From: Bradyrhizobium erythrophlei
GTDB taxonomy: Bacteria > Pseudomonadota > Alphaproteobacteria > Rhizobiales > Xanthobacteraceae
Direction: 5' to 3'
Assembly: GCA_900129675.1 (NCBI GenBank)
Contig: FSRD01000001.1
Span: forward strand, 62,001 to 126,000
DNA: 64,000 bases
The notes under the pieces were generated by a model. The model did not search any database. It was not told the DNA's origin and saw nothing but the letters and a program-made list of their open reading frames with translations. The translations under genes were made by a program, and so were the position numbers. Positions 8,988 to 17,091 of the stretch are shown one piece after another. Position 1 is the stretch's first letter. Each line of letters starts with the position of its first letter.

Positions 8988-9351
8988 ATTCTCTCAACTC
9001 GCTGTGCACGCGGCGGGTCGCTGGGATGAACGAATGAGTCCGTGTCTCGATCGACCATCGGCGAAATTCGCTGATGCCGGACGCTTCCGTTGGGCGTTTG
9101 CCGAGAGAGAACTCCGCCTCAGCCACTATCGGATTGGCCCCTTGTCCGGGGGACTCACTGGTCGTTCTTTTAGCGCTCCCGGGGCAGCGCGATCGCCCTC
9201 CTTCGAGTCGGGTGAGGATGGGGACGACCTTGCAACCGCCCTCATGCGTATGGTTGCCATCGGCGAGGGAATAGCAGCTTAAAGCCAATGGTCGGTACTT
9301 CGCCGCAAAGCTTTGACATCATCCCTTTGGGGACGAACAGGAATAGAGCAG
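8988..9351. other. Intergenic stretch containing a 27-bp IS scrap
   Basis: No gene recognised. Positions 9273-9299 (AGCAGCTTAAAGCCAATGGT and onward) are identical to an internal piece of the transposase gene found at about 19,717-19,743. This is too long for chance and marks a tiny remnant of the local IS family. Open frames elsewhere in the stretch show no family pattern. Confidence 0.6.
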
Positions 9352-9639
9352 ATGATGAAAGAACGACTAATATTTTTGGTGACGATTTTTCTACTCTGCA
9401 CGCCTTCGTCCATACGGGCTCAGGGCACGTACACCCAAGGCGGCATTCGCAGTGGATATGGCGGCGGATCAATTGGTACAGCGAGTTCGCCGACTTCGGC
9501 CAACACCGCTGCAGGATCGGCTTCGATCACCCCATCGGTAAATCGCAATTCGACGGGAACCGGCCAGAAGCCGTCCGAAGGCGCTCTTGGGCTTCCCCCT
9601 CAACTTCAAAAAGAACTCGGGATTAGTCGGCAACAATGA
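9352..9639 (+). CDS. Small secreted Gly/Ser/Thr-rich hypothetical protein
   Basis: From the ATG at 9352 the product is 95 residues: MMKERLIFLVTIFLLCTPSS, a typical Sec signal peptide ending near SIRAQG, then a low-complexity stretch rich in Gly, Ser, Thr and Asn (YTQGGIRSGYGGGSIGTAS) and the tail PPQLQKELGISRQQ. An AGGAATAG sequence about six bases before the ATG serves as ribosome binding site and favours this start over the upstream one at 9313. The family is not recognised. The predicted location is periplasm or cell surface. Confidence 0.55.
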   Translation: MMKERLIFLVTIFLLCTPSSIRAQGTYTQGGIRSGYGGGSIGTASSPTSANTAAGSASITPSVNRNSTGTGQKPSEGALGLPPQLQKELGISRQQ

Positions 9640-9765
9640 ATCAAGCGGCCATCAACGCTGGCTTTGACTTCCGACGATAGGCGCAAAGCCAAAACCGGCG
9701 AGGCCGATCAGCATCATTGTCACACCACTTTCAAAAACAAGTTGGCAGTGGCAGCGACGGCCCGG

Positions 9766-9881
9766 CTTCCACCGGGCGGCGGTGCTTCCACCGCCACGGG
9801 GGTATATAGGGGGTGGCAGCACACACGCGGTGGAAGGCGGTGGAAGCCGGTGGTAGGGCGGTGGAAGGTGGTCGGTGGAAG
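9766..9881. repeat. Phased GGTGGAAG repeats, iteron-like
   Basis: GGTGGAAG occurs at 9829-9836, 9839-9846, 9860-9867 and 9874-9881, with a degenerate GGTGGTAG at 9849-9856, and in inverse orientation (CTTCCACC) at 9766-9773 and 9785-9792. The first spacings are 10, 10 and 11 bp, so the motifs lie on one face of the helix. The array ends five bases before the stop codon of a RepA-like ATPase gene. This is how iteron origins look, but the function is inferred only. Confidence 0.5.
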
Positions 9882-9886
9882 GCGCG

Positions 9887-11011
9887 CTAATGAACGGTCG
9901 GCTGGCCAGTCAGTACCAGCCGCGAACGCTGCCGAGATGGCGAGCCCTCCGTTACGACCTTGATGCAGCCACTATCCAATAGCCGCTGCATTGACGCGGC
10001 AAGCTTGTCTTTGCCGTATCCCTTCGCCTTGGGATGTTTTGCCATCTTGGCTGGCGCATAGGTCGTACCCGTTATGATTCCAACGTTTTGGCTTTGCGCC
10101 GTGAAGATGCCGAGCAATTCGAGAAACAGCTTGTCGACTGTTGAATTGACCAGCGTTTCGACCACCGGATCAGCCCCATTGTCCAATTCGTAGACACCGT
10201 CATTCCACCGGATGGCGATTTCGTCGCCAACCTTGCCGTGATTGGCTTTGACGACCTTCAGGGTTCTGGTGTCGGGCGACGTGGCTTGCAAATAGAGCCG
10301 ACTCCGGACTGAGTTATTCCATGCTGTGCTGCCAGACGTGCCGGTACCGCTATTCAAGCCGGTAAGGCTGGGATGGCTGAGGAGCAAAACCGCGCAATCA
10401 TAATCGATGGCGAGGCCGCGCAGCATCGAAACGAATTTCCGAACCTGAGACCGGTTGATTTCGTCGCCACCAAATACGTCGGCGCTTGGATCAATCACAA
10501 TCAGTTTTGGCCGCAGCGCTCTGGTTTCGAATTCCAGTTTCTTGAAGAGCGCGGTAGCTGTAATATTCCCTGTTCGATCCGGTTCGGCAAGTACGGCATC
10601 TGAACCGGCCATCGGAATGAGACGGATACCGTCCAACTCCGACAATTCGCGGCCAGCGCTCCGCACAATCGATTTTAATCGCCTGTGAAGCTCGTCGGCT
10701 TCGTCCTCCGCGCCGTAATAAAGACACGGGCCGGTTGATACGTCCCTTCCAAACCATTGAGTTCGAAGCGACGCGGACGCAATTAGCTGCATGACGATTA
10801 GCGTTTTGCCAGACCCGCCGTCTCCGCTGAGATTTGTAACGGTACGATCGGGTATCCAGCCTTCAACGAGCCATTGTCGTTCCTGCACCGATTGGCCTTG
10901 CCAGTCGCGGGGGTCGATGACAGGAAGTGAGCCGGTATACGATGCTTGCGCTTTGACATTTTGGCTCGGGGTATAGGCAATTGATTGTCTAAGTGTTCGC
11001 AGATTACTCAT
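9887..11011 (-). CDS. RecA-fold AAA_25/RepA-like ATPase
   Basis: A 374-residue P-loop ATPase with Walker A GDGGSGKT (residues 63-70), an acidic YYGAEDEADELHRRL segment, Walker B LIVIDPSAD (170-178), sensor LLLSHPS (209-215) and a GTSGSTAW...RSRLYL arginine segment near 224-241. This order fits the RepA/KaiC-like hexameric helicases of plasmids, phages and integrative elements. The C-terminal 80 residues look like a small winged-helix domain (KAKGYGKDKLAASMQRL). Its start overlaps the stop of the next upstream gene by four bases, so the two are translationally coupled. Repeats next to its 3' end suggest a replication role; that is inference. Confidence 0.75.
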   Translation of the reverse strand: MSNLRTLRQSIAYTPSQNVKAQASYTGSLPVIDPRDWQGQSVQERQWLVEGWIPDRTVTNLSGDGGSGKTLIVMQLIASASLRTQWFGRDVSTGPCLYYGAEDEADELHRRLKSIVRSAGRELSELDGIRLIPMAGSDAVLAEPDRTGNITATALFKKLEFETRALRPKLIVIDPSADVFGGDEINRSQVRKFVSMLRGLAIDYDCAVLLLSHPSLTGLNSGTGTSGSTAWNNSVRSRLYLQATSPDTRTLKVVKANHGKVGDEIAIRWNDGVYELDNGADPVVETLVNSTVDKLFLELLGIFTAQSQNVGIITGTTYAPAKMAKHPKAKGYGKDKLAASMQRLLDSGCIKVVTEGSPSRQRSRLVLTGQPTVH

Positions 11012-11640
11012 GCCGCTACCTCGAAAGATATCTTATTAAGCGCGGCCTGCTCGGCAGCTTCGCAATCTAGGAAGAGTCGTTCTGCGGGTGCGAGGAATGC
11101 ATATTCCGCGACTTCCCAAGCGTGTTCGAAACCCTCCGCGATGATGCTTGAAGCTTGCTGTAACAAAGGGAAGAATGATTTCGATAGTGGCAAAATCCCT
11201 TCGCAGTTGGCTAGCAGCAGCCAGTTGATAGGCGTTTTGTATACGCGCAAGGGACTGTTCAAGTTTTTGCGATGAACGGCGGTGCTCCCGACAAACTGGC
11301 CAGCACCTGTACAGCAACCCCAAACGTTATGGTCGCCGCGTGCGATGGCAAGTATGTCTACAACGCGTCCGCACTCGCGAACCGGCAGCACAATGGCCGG
11401 TTCACCTTTATAGGTCGGAGTGAACGTCCAGTGATAAGTATGATCTCCTAGTATCGCTCCCTCGAAATGACCTCGCATTATGCGGACTTCTTCGAAGGCA
11501 GGGGTGCTTTCAGAAGTATCGAAAAATCGTAGCCAAGCCTGTGCCCGCTCGGGGCGGTGTGCGTGAGCAGTGAAAAGAGAATCAACATCGACGTTCGACC
11601 GCCAAAAAGGAACGGTCGGGTCGCGGTGGTAATAGTTCAT
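11008..11640 (-). CDS. Hypothetical protein coupled to the RepA-like ATPase
   Basis: A 210-residue protein (MNYYHRDPTVPFWRSNVDVD). The middle section, PAIVLPVRECGRVVDILAIA followed by WGCCTGAGQFVG, resembles a Toprim-like or primase-accessory segment of mobile-element primases in layout, but I cannot confirm the family. The C-terminal part is helical and Ala/Glu rich. Its 3' end overlaps the start of the ATPase gene (ATGA type) and its 5' end lies 21 bp after the next small gene, so the three form an operon. A role in element replication is a guess from context. Confidence 0.6.
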   Translation of the reverse strand: MNYYHRDPTVPFWRSNVDVDSLFTAHAHRPERAQAWLRFFDTSESTPAFEEVRIMRGHFEGAILGDHTYHWTFTPTYKGEPAIVLPVRECGRVVDILAIARGDHNVWGCCTGAGQFVGSTAVHRKNLNSPLRVYKTPINWLLLANCEGILPLSKSFFPLLQQASSIIAEGFEHAWEVAEYAFLAPAERLFLDCEAAEQAALNKISFEVAA

Positions 11641-11661
11641 TTTCTATTCTTCGATTTCTGC

Positions 11662-11991
11662 TTACGCGGCAACCGGGTACTTCAAAATACCAACGAGGCT
11701 GGCGACGAAGTCGGGCAACGTACGAACGTTGCGGTATCCTACAAGCCTTGCGGCTTGAGACACGGCGTCGGACCATTCCCATGAGTCCCACCGATAGAAG
11801 TTCTTCAGTTCTTCCCAAGAGGCCTCGCTAAGGCTGCTGGCTTCACTGGCCAACTGATCGAGGTTTTCCGCCGCGCGAGCAAGGCGCGGATCGTCTGGAA
11901 ATCGGCTTTGCAGTCCGCGCCTCCAACTTGCGGAGCGAGCAAGACTACTTCGGAGGCTTTCGGCGCAATATTCTTTGTTGCTACTAATCAT
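11662..11991 (-). CDS. Small hypothetical protein, first gene of the ATPase operon
   Basis: A 109-residue, mostly helical protein (MISSNKEYCAESLRSSLARS; later SWEELKNFYRWDSWEWSDA) with no recognised family. It lies 21 bp upstream of the 210-residue gene and is read in the same direction. No signal peptide or membrane segment. Codon use is less GC-extreme than in the conserved chromosome to the right, in line with an acquired element. Confidence 0.55.
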   Translation of the reverse strand: MISSNKEYCAESLRSSLARSASWRRGLQSRFPDDPRLARAAENLDQLASEASSLSEASWEELKNFYRWDSWEWSDAVSQAARLVGYRNVRTLPDFVASLVGILKYPVAA

Positions 11992-12128
11992 TTTCTGCTT
12001 TTTGAAATGCCGGGTAATTCCGGCGTTGTGCTCACGTCAACCGCCGTGAGCCGGTGCGGTGTTCTTGTTGAATAATTTCGGCCGATTGAGCGCCAGTGGC
12101 CCGCCACCACCCGCCACCATAAGAAAGA

Positions 12129-12152
12129 GGCCGCCAACTGAGGCGGCCTCAA
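12129..12152. terminator. Hairpin overlapping the stop of the 47-residue gene
   Basis: GAGGCCGCC (12,127-12,135) and GGCGGCCTC (12,142-12,150) form a 9-bp stem around AACTGA, with an A-rich stretch on the left that becomes a T-run for leftward transcripts. It should end transcription of the small gene that stops at 12,149. Confidence 0.6.
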
Positions 12153-12292
12153 TTCAGATGCCGGCGAAGCTTCTTGATGATCTCGCGCAGGGCTGCCGCG
12201 TACTCCTCAGTGATTTGGCGCGCCTCCTCTTGGCGCGACAGCCTGGGCGACGGCTGATCTTTATCAAGGGGCGGTTCTTTGGTCGGCGTCAT
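12149..12292 (-). CDS. 47-residue conserved small protein
   Basis: The protein reads MTPTKEPPLDKDQPSPRLS then RQEEARQITEEYAAALREII and ends KKLRRHLN. It is a short proline-rich head followed by a charged amphipathic helix. Near-identical small proteins are common in Bradyrhizobium accessory regions, to my recollection, but have no assigned function. The ATG is at 12,290-12,292 and the TGA lies inside the terminator hairpin. Confidence 0.65.
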   Translation of the reverse strand: MTPTKEPPLDKDQPSPRLSRQEEARQITEEYAAALREIIKKLRRHLN

Positions 12293-12312
12293 AGACGTGA
12301 TGGTCGGCCGGG

Positions 12313-12348
12313 ATCAAAAGGGACCATTGAGCTAAATCAAAAGGGACC
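12313..12348. repeat. Two direct copies of ATCAAAAGGGACC
   Basis: The 13-mer is at 12,313-12,325 and 12,336-12,348, spaced by 23 bp (about two helical turns). Such repeats resemble the multiple end repeats of IS21-family elements; no transposase is attached, so this is probably an IS end left behind. Confidence 0.4.
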
Positions 12349-12355
12349 GGCGGCC

Positions 12356-12541
12356 TTACTTCCGGGCGACGCGGCGGGCCAGTTCACGCGTGAGCGCGTG
12401 GTGTCGGTCGATTTGACCGACGAGCCTCGTCCAACTTTGGGCGATCTCTTTCAGAGCCTTGGCCTCAGCCTCACTCCGCGCTGATTTCATCAAGCGACGG
12501 CATTCCGCCGCTTGATCCAAGCAGTGTTGCACGCTGTCCAT
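12356..12541 (-). CDS. Small helical hypothetical protein (61 residues)
   Basis: From the ATG at 12,539-12,541 the product is MDSVQHCLDQAAECRRLMKS followed by a helix ending RELARRVARK. The pattern QAAECRRLxxxARSEAEAKALKEIAQSW is a familiar Bradyrhizobium small-protein family of unknown function, predicted to be a helical hairpin. The upstream in-frame ATG at 12,563 lacks the family pattern, so I prefer 12,541. Confidence 0.65.
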   Translation of the reverse strand: MDSVQHCLDQAAECRRLMKSARSEAEAKALKEIAQSWTRLVGQIDRHHALTRELARRVARK

Positions 12542-13111
12542 GAACGGCGCCCCCGCGGGGTTCACTCATGGAACAATATACCCCCTGGCATACCCCTAAA
12601 TTCCACTCACTCCGTAATTTTATGGAGAACAGAACAGTTTGCAGAGAACAGGCGGCGGCAACTTTGCGGCGCGTAAGTGTCCCCGACATGGTCCTCTTGC
12701 GCCCGGTTCCTGATACAAAGTTCCGACCCGCTAAGTAGTGTGCCAAAATCAAATTAGGCCACAAGGGGTTAAAACAGGCCAGCACCATCCCGCGAAAGTG
12801 AACAGACCACGAAACGAGAACATTTTGTGTACACGGCCCGAGCGTCCTTGCGGGGGGTCTATGGCCCTCTATCGCCGCTTGGGTTTTGGCCTAGGTCGCG
12901 TCGGGATTGCGGGATTCTCCGATTCGGACCAAATTCCGAAGCTAATGATTTCAATAGGTTGTTGTCGGCTAGACTGAGTGAAGCACTCAACCGGCACCAG
13001 CCAAACACCCAATGAATGCTGGTGTTTATCTAACGCCCTCATCTGGCGCCGCTTGGCCAAAGGGGTCCGGGGAAGCACCGCAGCGATTCTCAGCCTGACC
13101 ACATAGCGGGC
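12542..13111. other. 570-bp intergenic stretch without a recognised gene
   Basis: I see no conserved frame, RNA gene or clear repeat. The left part is AT-richer (around 12,585-12,660) and could contain leftward promoters for the small gene at 12,356-12,541. Confidence 0.5.
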
Positions 13112-14422
13112 TTATGCCGCCGGATTCTTCAACCAATTGCGAAGCGCAATGCGCGTAATACTCCAAAGCTCCCTTTGGAGTTCGTTCTCGTTAAAATCCG
13201 ACGGGTCAAACCCGAAGGCCAAGTCCTGATCCAGTTGCATCAGGTCGCTGCCGTGCAGAATGCCTGATCGAAGCTTATACATTTCTCTCCGGCGCTTCTT
13301 CAGAGCAGGTCCAGGCGCGTAAGTCGCGAAGAACGACTGAAATCTATCTGTTGCGCCTGGCACTTCGTGCGTCCGGTTGGCCTTGCATTGTTCGCAATAA
13401 ACCCAATGGGTGTTCCCCAGATCCGTCAGCGCTTCAATCGCCGACACGAGCGATGCGAACGATGATGAAACGGAGATGGTCCATTGACGCGAGGCCACGT
13501 CCATCCAGAACGCAGCGCGGTCGAATTTGGATCGGTTAGCTTCTGAAAGATCGCGATAACGACAAAGAGATTCGTCAAGATCGGTCGGGACACGCAGCGG
13601 TCCTCCGTCGTTCCCGACGTTTGTGTAGTACGCCTCAGACTCTACCTCGGCTAGTCTTTCGGCGGCCGGAGGTGACAGCGCGTTACAAACGATCTCATTG
13701 AGCGGGGTAGAGAACCACCGCTGAAGCCATCGGCTCTCGCCATTTTCGTCGATCGTACTGCGGCGGTGAAATGGCCTGAACAGGCGTCGCAAAATCACCG
13801 CGCGGCGCGTGTTCGAACGCCCCTCGCCAGGAGGAATGTACGCCCAAAAGGATTCGCGCATGCGAGGTTCAAAACTGATTCGCGACGTCAACAACACATT
13901 GAGCAGCAACGTCAGCCGACGATGCTCACGTATGCGGCGATGGTTTGTAATCACCCAAAGGTCGTCCGACGCGCCGACGATTGGGAATTCAAGGATGAAT
14001 GGGTTCTCCCCACTATTGGCTACTTTCGGCACCTCGGGCGGCGGCGGGAGAATCTGTACACCGGAGCGTTGCCCGCACCATGAGCCCGGAACGCGGAAAC
14101 TGCTGAAGCTGTATTCGCGGCCGACCTTCGGCGGTCCAACAAGGATCGCGTTCTCAATTTCCTCCGCGATCTTCTTCCACTCATCTGCATCGAAGGCCTG
14201 CCCCGGCTCGACGGCAACGATCCTTTTGTTCTTGAGCGTGAGGGCCACGCGGCAAGATTCGCGTGCCAGGGGGAGATAAAATTTGTTCGGGTTGGCTTCG
14301 TAGTTGTCAAATTGGCCGGTTCCGCCGACGATCCGCTTATTGAGAAGCAATCTCAATTCCTGGGAATCAAGGTTTGCCCACGTTTCGCGAAGAAGGTTTT
14401 CCGCCATACGTTGTCCCGCCAT
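13112..14422 (-). CDS. HEPN-domain-like hypothetical protein
   Basis: About 436 residues from the ATG at 14,420-14,422 (MAGQRMAENLLRETWANLD); the open frame runs 23 codons further upstream but without a convincing start. The C-terminal part has a four-Cys-like patch CEQCKANR and then RRREMYKLRSGILHGSDL: R-x4-H (RSGILH) in a helix is the signature of HEPN ribonuclease/toxin domains. The N-terminal 300 residues are not recognised. HEPN proteins of this size often act in abortive infection or as RNA-cleaving toxins; here no partner antitoxin is adjacent. Base composition is lower in GC than the conserved flank. Confidence 0.55.
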   Translation of the reverse strand: MAGQRMAENLLRETWANLDSQELRLLLNKRIVGGTGQFDNYEANPNKFYLPLARESCRVALTLKNKRIVAVEPGQAFDADEWKKIAEEIENAILVGPPKVGREYSFSSFRVPGSWCGQRSGVQILPPPPEVPKVANSGENPFILEFPIVGASDDLWVITNHRRIREHRRLTLLLNVLLTSRISFEPRMRESFWAYIPPGEGRSNTRRAVILRRLFRPFHRRSTIDENGESRWLQRWFSTPLNEIVCNALSPPAAERLAEVESEAYYTNVGNDGGPLRVPTDLDESLCRYRDLSEANRSKFDRAAFWMDVASRQWTISVSSSFASLVSAIEALTDLGNTHWVYCEQCKANRTHEVPGATDRFQSFFATYAPGPALKKRRREMYKLRSGILHGSDLMQLDQDLAFGFDPSDFNENELQRELWSITRIALRNWLKNPAA

Positions 14423-14688
14423 GGTCTTGGCCTCAACGTCGCAGCTCACCACGCCACGCGGCTCCGACCTGCGAGACGGCCCGATCTGCACGAGCGGCTG
14501 CTTAAGAGTGGCCGCGGAGAGTTCCGGACGACCCAGAATTGGATTGGCGGCACACGCCCCGGGAACGCATCATTCGTGCCGCCGCCCTCTTCCGAACTGA
14601 AACTCAGCGCGACGTCCCAACATACGGCGCATGGCGTCTTGTCCGATACCTCGTCATTCGCTGAGAGAGAAAGCGTTGCGCGCACTAC

Positions 14689-14826
14689 TATAATACCATA
14701 AGGCATGCCTCCCGCGTGCCGCCCCCGACGATGATGACGGTCTTGTCGGGGCCGATCACGATTACCGGCGTGCCGAAGTGCGGCGCCGGCCGCAGATCAA
14801 CACGATAATCCGGATAGCCAAAATAG
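14689..14826 (-). pseudogene. Possible remnant of a small secreted protein
   Basis: The minus-strand frame FYFGYPDYRVDLRPAPHFG followed by TPVIVIGPDKTVIIVGGGT runs to a TAG at 14,689-14,691. It looks like the tail of a small rhizobial secreted protein, but no start codon precedes it and a hairpin terminator interrupts the upstream side. Weak evidence. Confidence 0.25.
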
Positions 14827-14854
14827 AAAAAGCCCCTCACAGAGGGGCCTTTTC
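14827..14854. terminator. Bidirectional terminator
   Basis: AAAAAGCCCCTC ... GAGGGGCCTTTT: an 8-bp GC stem around ACA with A and T runs on both sides. Confidence 0.7.
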
Positions 14855-14994
14855 CGAATAAGTTAGTTTAGACTCAGGTTGAGGCTTTGCAGCAAATGTC
14901 CCCGAAGCGACAACTCTCCCGGAGTGCGTAGGCGATTGTTATGGGAAACGCTGTTCGGCTTGTCAAGTTTCATCTGACAGGCTATTTCTACTAA

Positions 14995-15816
14995 ATGCCT
15001 GATACTACATACGAATTCTTAATAAAGTTTTTTGTGAATTATTTACCATTCACCCCGACTTCCGGGCAGGTTGATGAATTCAAAAGCGATTTGTCGCTCG
15101 TAAGCCCATACCTAATGGAAGCTTCCTTAGTCGAGGTCAAAAACGGAACTTTGGGCAAAAACCTGGCCTTGGGGAAGGATTGGCGCCCAGCAATATTCCA
15201 GGTCTACAACCGTAAAGTCGCCGAACACGCCCAGCTCTTCCCGATTTTTCACTCGTTTGAAACAGCCTTTCGGTCGACATTGGCTGTGACATTGGAGGAT
15301 CACTACCAAATTCCGGCTTGGTGGACGATCATCTACCAGCGGCTTCGAGAGGGAAAAGAAGCCAGAACCATCACGGTAATCAACGGGAAGCGGATTGCTA
15401 CGGATGCTTCCCATTCAATAGGCGAAATCATCTACGCAATAGATGGGGACCGATTCCAACGAAACTTGGTTTCCAAGTGTTCCAACGGGTTTCAGTTTCT
15501 AGAGTGCTGCGAACTCAGTCATATCGCGCGACTAATTGAAGATCATTGGTCCTTATTTGCTCCAAAATTTGTTCGTGGGAAAAATAAACTTTCCCTGGAG
15601 CACTTCAAAACCAAATTCAGAGTTGTCCGAGAAGCCCGCAATGACGTTTATCATCACAAGTCTCTGGCGAAAATGACGGACGTTGTGAGCCACGCCGAAG
15701 ACCTGCTGGACTATCTGGGATTTTCCTTGCGATTTGTGTTCGAAAAGATCTCGGACTCCGTTCCGCAGGAGCCACGCTTCGCCTTCAAGATCCGCGCGCA
15801 ACATCGGACTTGGTAG
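14995..15816 (+). CDS. Abi/HEPN-like hypothetical protein
   Basis: A 273-residue protein starting MPDTTYEFLIKFFVNYLPF. Near the C-terminus FKTKFRVVREARNDVYHHKS contains R215-N-D-V-Y-H220, an R-x4-H motif in a helix, which together with the phage-abortive-infection-like layout (RNxxxH) suggests a HEPN ribonuclease of the Abi type. The coding sequence is clearly less GC-rich than its neighbours, a sign of horizontal acquisition. It is divergent from the other HEPN-like gene at 13,112-14,422, about 570 bp away. A weak promoter (TTGTCA near 14,960) precedes the ATG. Target and trigger are unknown. Confidence 0.55.
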   Translation: MPDTTYEFLIKFFVNYLPFTPTSGQVDEFKSDLSLVSPYLMEASLVEVKNGTLGKNLALGKDWRPAIFQVYNRKVAEHAQLFPIFHSFETAFRSTLAVTLEDHYQIPAWWTIIYQRLREGKEARTITVINGKRIATDASHSIGEIIYAIDGDRFQRNLVSKCSNGFQFLECCELSHIARLIEDHWSLFAPKFVRGKNKLSLEHFKTKFRVVREARNDVYHHKSLAKMTDVVSHAEDLLDYLGFSLRFVFEKISDSVPQEPRFAFKIRAQHRTW

Positions 15817-15845
15817 TCCAACTGCATAGCTGTGCCTGTCGTAAA

Positions 15846-16071
15846 TTAAATCCGGGCGTATCGGTGGTGGAGTCCGCCCAAGATTGGGCGACAAAGAATG
15901 CGCCCAGCGCGATCGACGGCGCGTGAAACCGGTGCATCTTTCTCCAGGGATAGATGCGTGCGGGTCCCATTGTAATATTTCATGTAACAGAGCAATAGGT
16001 GACGGAGGTGTCGCTCGCCGAACACAACAACGTGGTCAAGGCACTCCCGTCGGATCGAACCGATCAGCCGT
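15846..16071 (-). pseudogene. C-terminal piece of a related IS transposase
   Basis: The minus-strand frame reads ERLIGSIRRECLDHVVVFG then YYNGTRTHLSLEKDAPVSRA and ends ILGGLHHRYARI followed by TAA. It corresponds to the last 75 residues of the transposase at 6817-7833, including the catalytic Glu segment, but with many substitutions. The divergence shows that it comes from a sister element. Its upstream part is cut exactly where the recombinase cassette begins (about 16,073). The left IS end can still be traced at about 15,829. Confidence 0.8.
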
Positions 16072-16403
16072 TCAAGCAGTCAACTGCACTCGTATCGCTT
16101 GATCGGACGCAAACCTTCCTGGTTACGCATGTCTTTCACCCCCTCTACGGTCGTGAGCTCCGGCTCATAGACCAGTACCTCGCTTGGGGAGAAGACCGCG
16201 TCTGCTTTCGTGATGACGGGGGCGAGCTTCGATATCTGCCGACGGCATGGACGAGCATAGCACCGCCGGATTCGTTCGTGCGGACGTCGGCCGGTCGTTC
16301 GCACTTCCGCGTCGAAGACCTGTTGCGGTTGGCGACGCTCATTGCCCAGCAAACGCCAGCGCAGCGACCAAGACCGCGGCACCGACGACGTTCACCTGTG
16401 TAA
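16031..16403 (+). CDS. DUF5372-like protein, first gene of the recombinase cassette
   Basis: The conserved part begins about 16,095 with TQTFLVTHVFHPLYGRELR and continues WGEDRVCFRDDGGELRYLP, AWTSIAPPDSFV, and SHFRVEDLLRLATLI. I associate this pattern with DUF5372, small proteins of unknown function found next to large serine recombinases. No ATG occurs at a sensible position: the only in-frame start is a GTG at 16,031 inside the neighbouring IS piece, so the true start is uncertain and the gene may have lost its own 5' end when the cassette inserted. It ends 180-200 bp before the HTH gene. Confidence 0.5.
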
Positions 16404-16582
16404 ACTAAATTGTGTCCTTCGTGTTAAGTAAAATATGTCCATTAGTCGCTCGCGGCGGGTCCGCCTCCAGACCAGATGGTTCAGAGGAAGCTCGCGTGCT
16501 GATCATAATACTTGCGCTATATTAGGATTTTATAGCGCGCAGTCGCTCGCACCGGATGTCGGTTAGGGCTAACGATACCTGC

Positions 16583-16611
16583 TTGACATTGGTTGATATA
16601 TGGACACAATT
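16583..16611 (+). promoter_or_regulatory. Possible promoter of the HTH-recombinase operon
   Basis: TTGACA at 16,583-16,588 is a perfect -35 box; 17 bases later ACAATT (16,606-16,611) is a moderate -10. The start point would fall at the ATG 16,621, so the HTH gene may be translated from a leaderless mRNA. Confidence 0.4.
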
Positions 16612-16620
16612 ATCGTTACA

Positions 16621-17091
16621 ATGATTCGCCGCCCGCCCAAAACCGATCCCAAGCAGCGCTCGCTCGAAGAGAGCGGCACCGCCAATCCGCATGCGCAGGA
16701 CGTACGAGATCCCGCTTTTATCGATAGCGATTTCTTCGATCCTCGCGACCTGATCCAGGTCAAGTACGAGATGCTTCGCCGCGTGCGGACCGAGGGCCAA
16801 TCCATCGCTAAGGCAAGCGCAATGTTCGGTTTGTCACGTCCAACTTTCTACAAAGCGAGAAGCGACTTCGATCGGAGCGGTCTGGTGGGACTCCTACCGG
16901 GCAAACGGGGACCGCGCCGACCCCACAAGATCACCCCTGAGGTGGCGCGCTTCATCGAGGAGACGGTCGTCCCCGGCGAGGAGTTGACCGCCCAGCGCCT
17001 GGTTGAACGCATCGCCGAACGCTTTGACTTGGTCGTGCACCAGCGCACCGTCAAGCGAGCGTTGGCGCGTTTGAAAAAAAAAGCGCAGTGA
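16621..17091 (+). CDS. Helix-turn-helix protein of the recombinase cassette
   Basis: 156 residues from the ATG at 16,621 (MIRRPPKTDPKQRSLEESG); an ATG at 16,600 is in frame but lies within the promoter. DFFDPRDLIQVKYEMLRRV leads into a helix-turn-helix (SIAKASAMFGLSRPTFYKAR), then GLVGLLPGKRGPRRPHK and a second HTH-like part (LTAQRLVERIAERFDLVVHQ, RTVKRALARL). The same two-HTH layout is found in orfA-type proteins of IS and in integrase-associated regulators. It ends KKKAQ, encoded by a run of nine A residues; its stop overlaps the GTG of the next gene. It probably binds the element's own DNA. Confidence 0.75.
   Translation: MIRRPPKTDPKQRSLEESGTANPHAQDVRDPAFIDSDFFDPRDLIQVKYEMLRRVRTEGQSIAKASAMFGLSRPTFYKARSDFDRSGLVGLLPGKRGPRRPHKITPEVARFIEETVVPGEELTAQRLVERIAERFDLVVHQRTVKRALARLKKKAQ

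Noticed and set aside
9766..9881. CRISPR array
   Set aside because: Repeats are 8-10 bp with 2-3 bp spacing, without 25-40-bp repeats and unique spacers, and no cas gene is present in the window.
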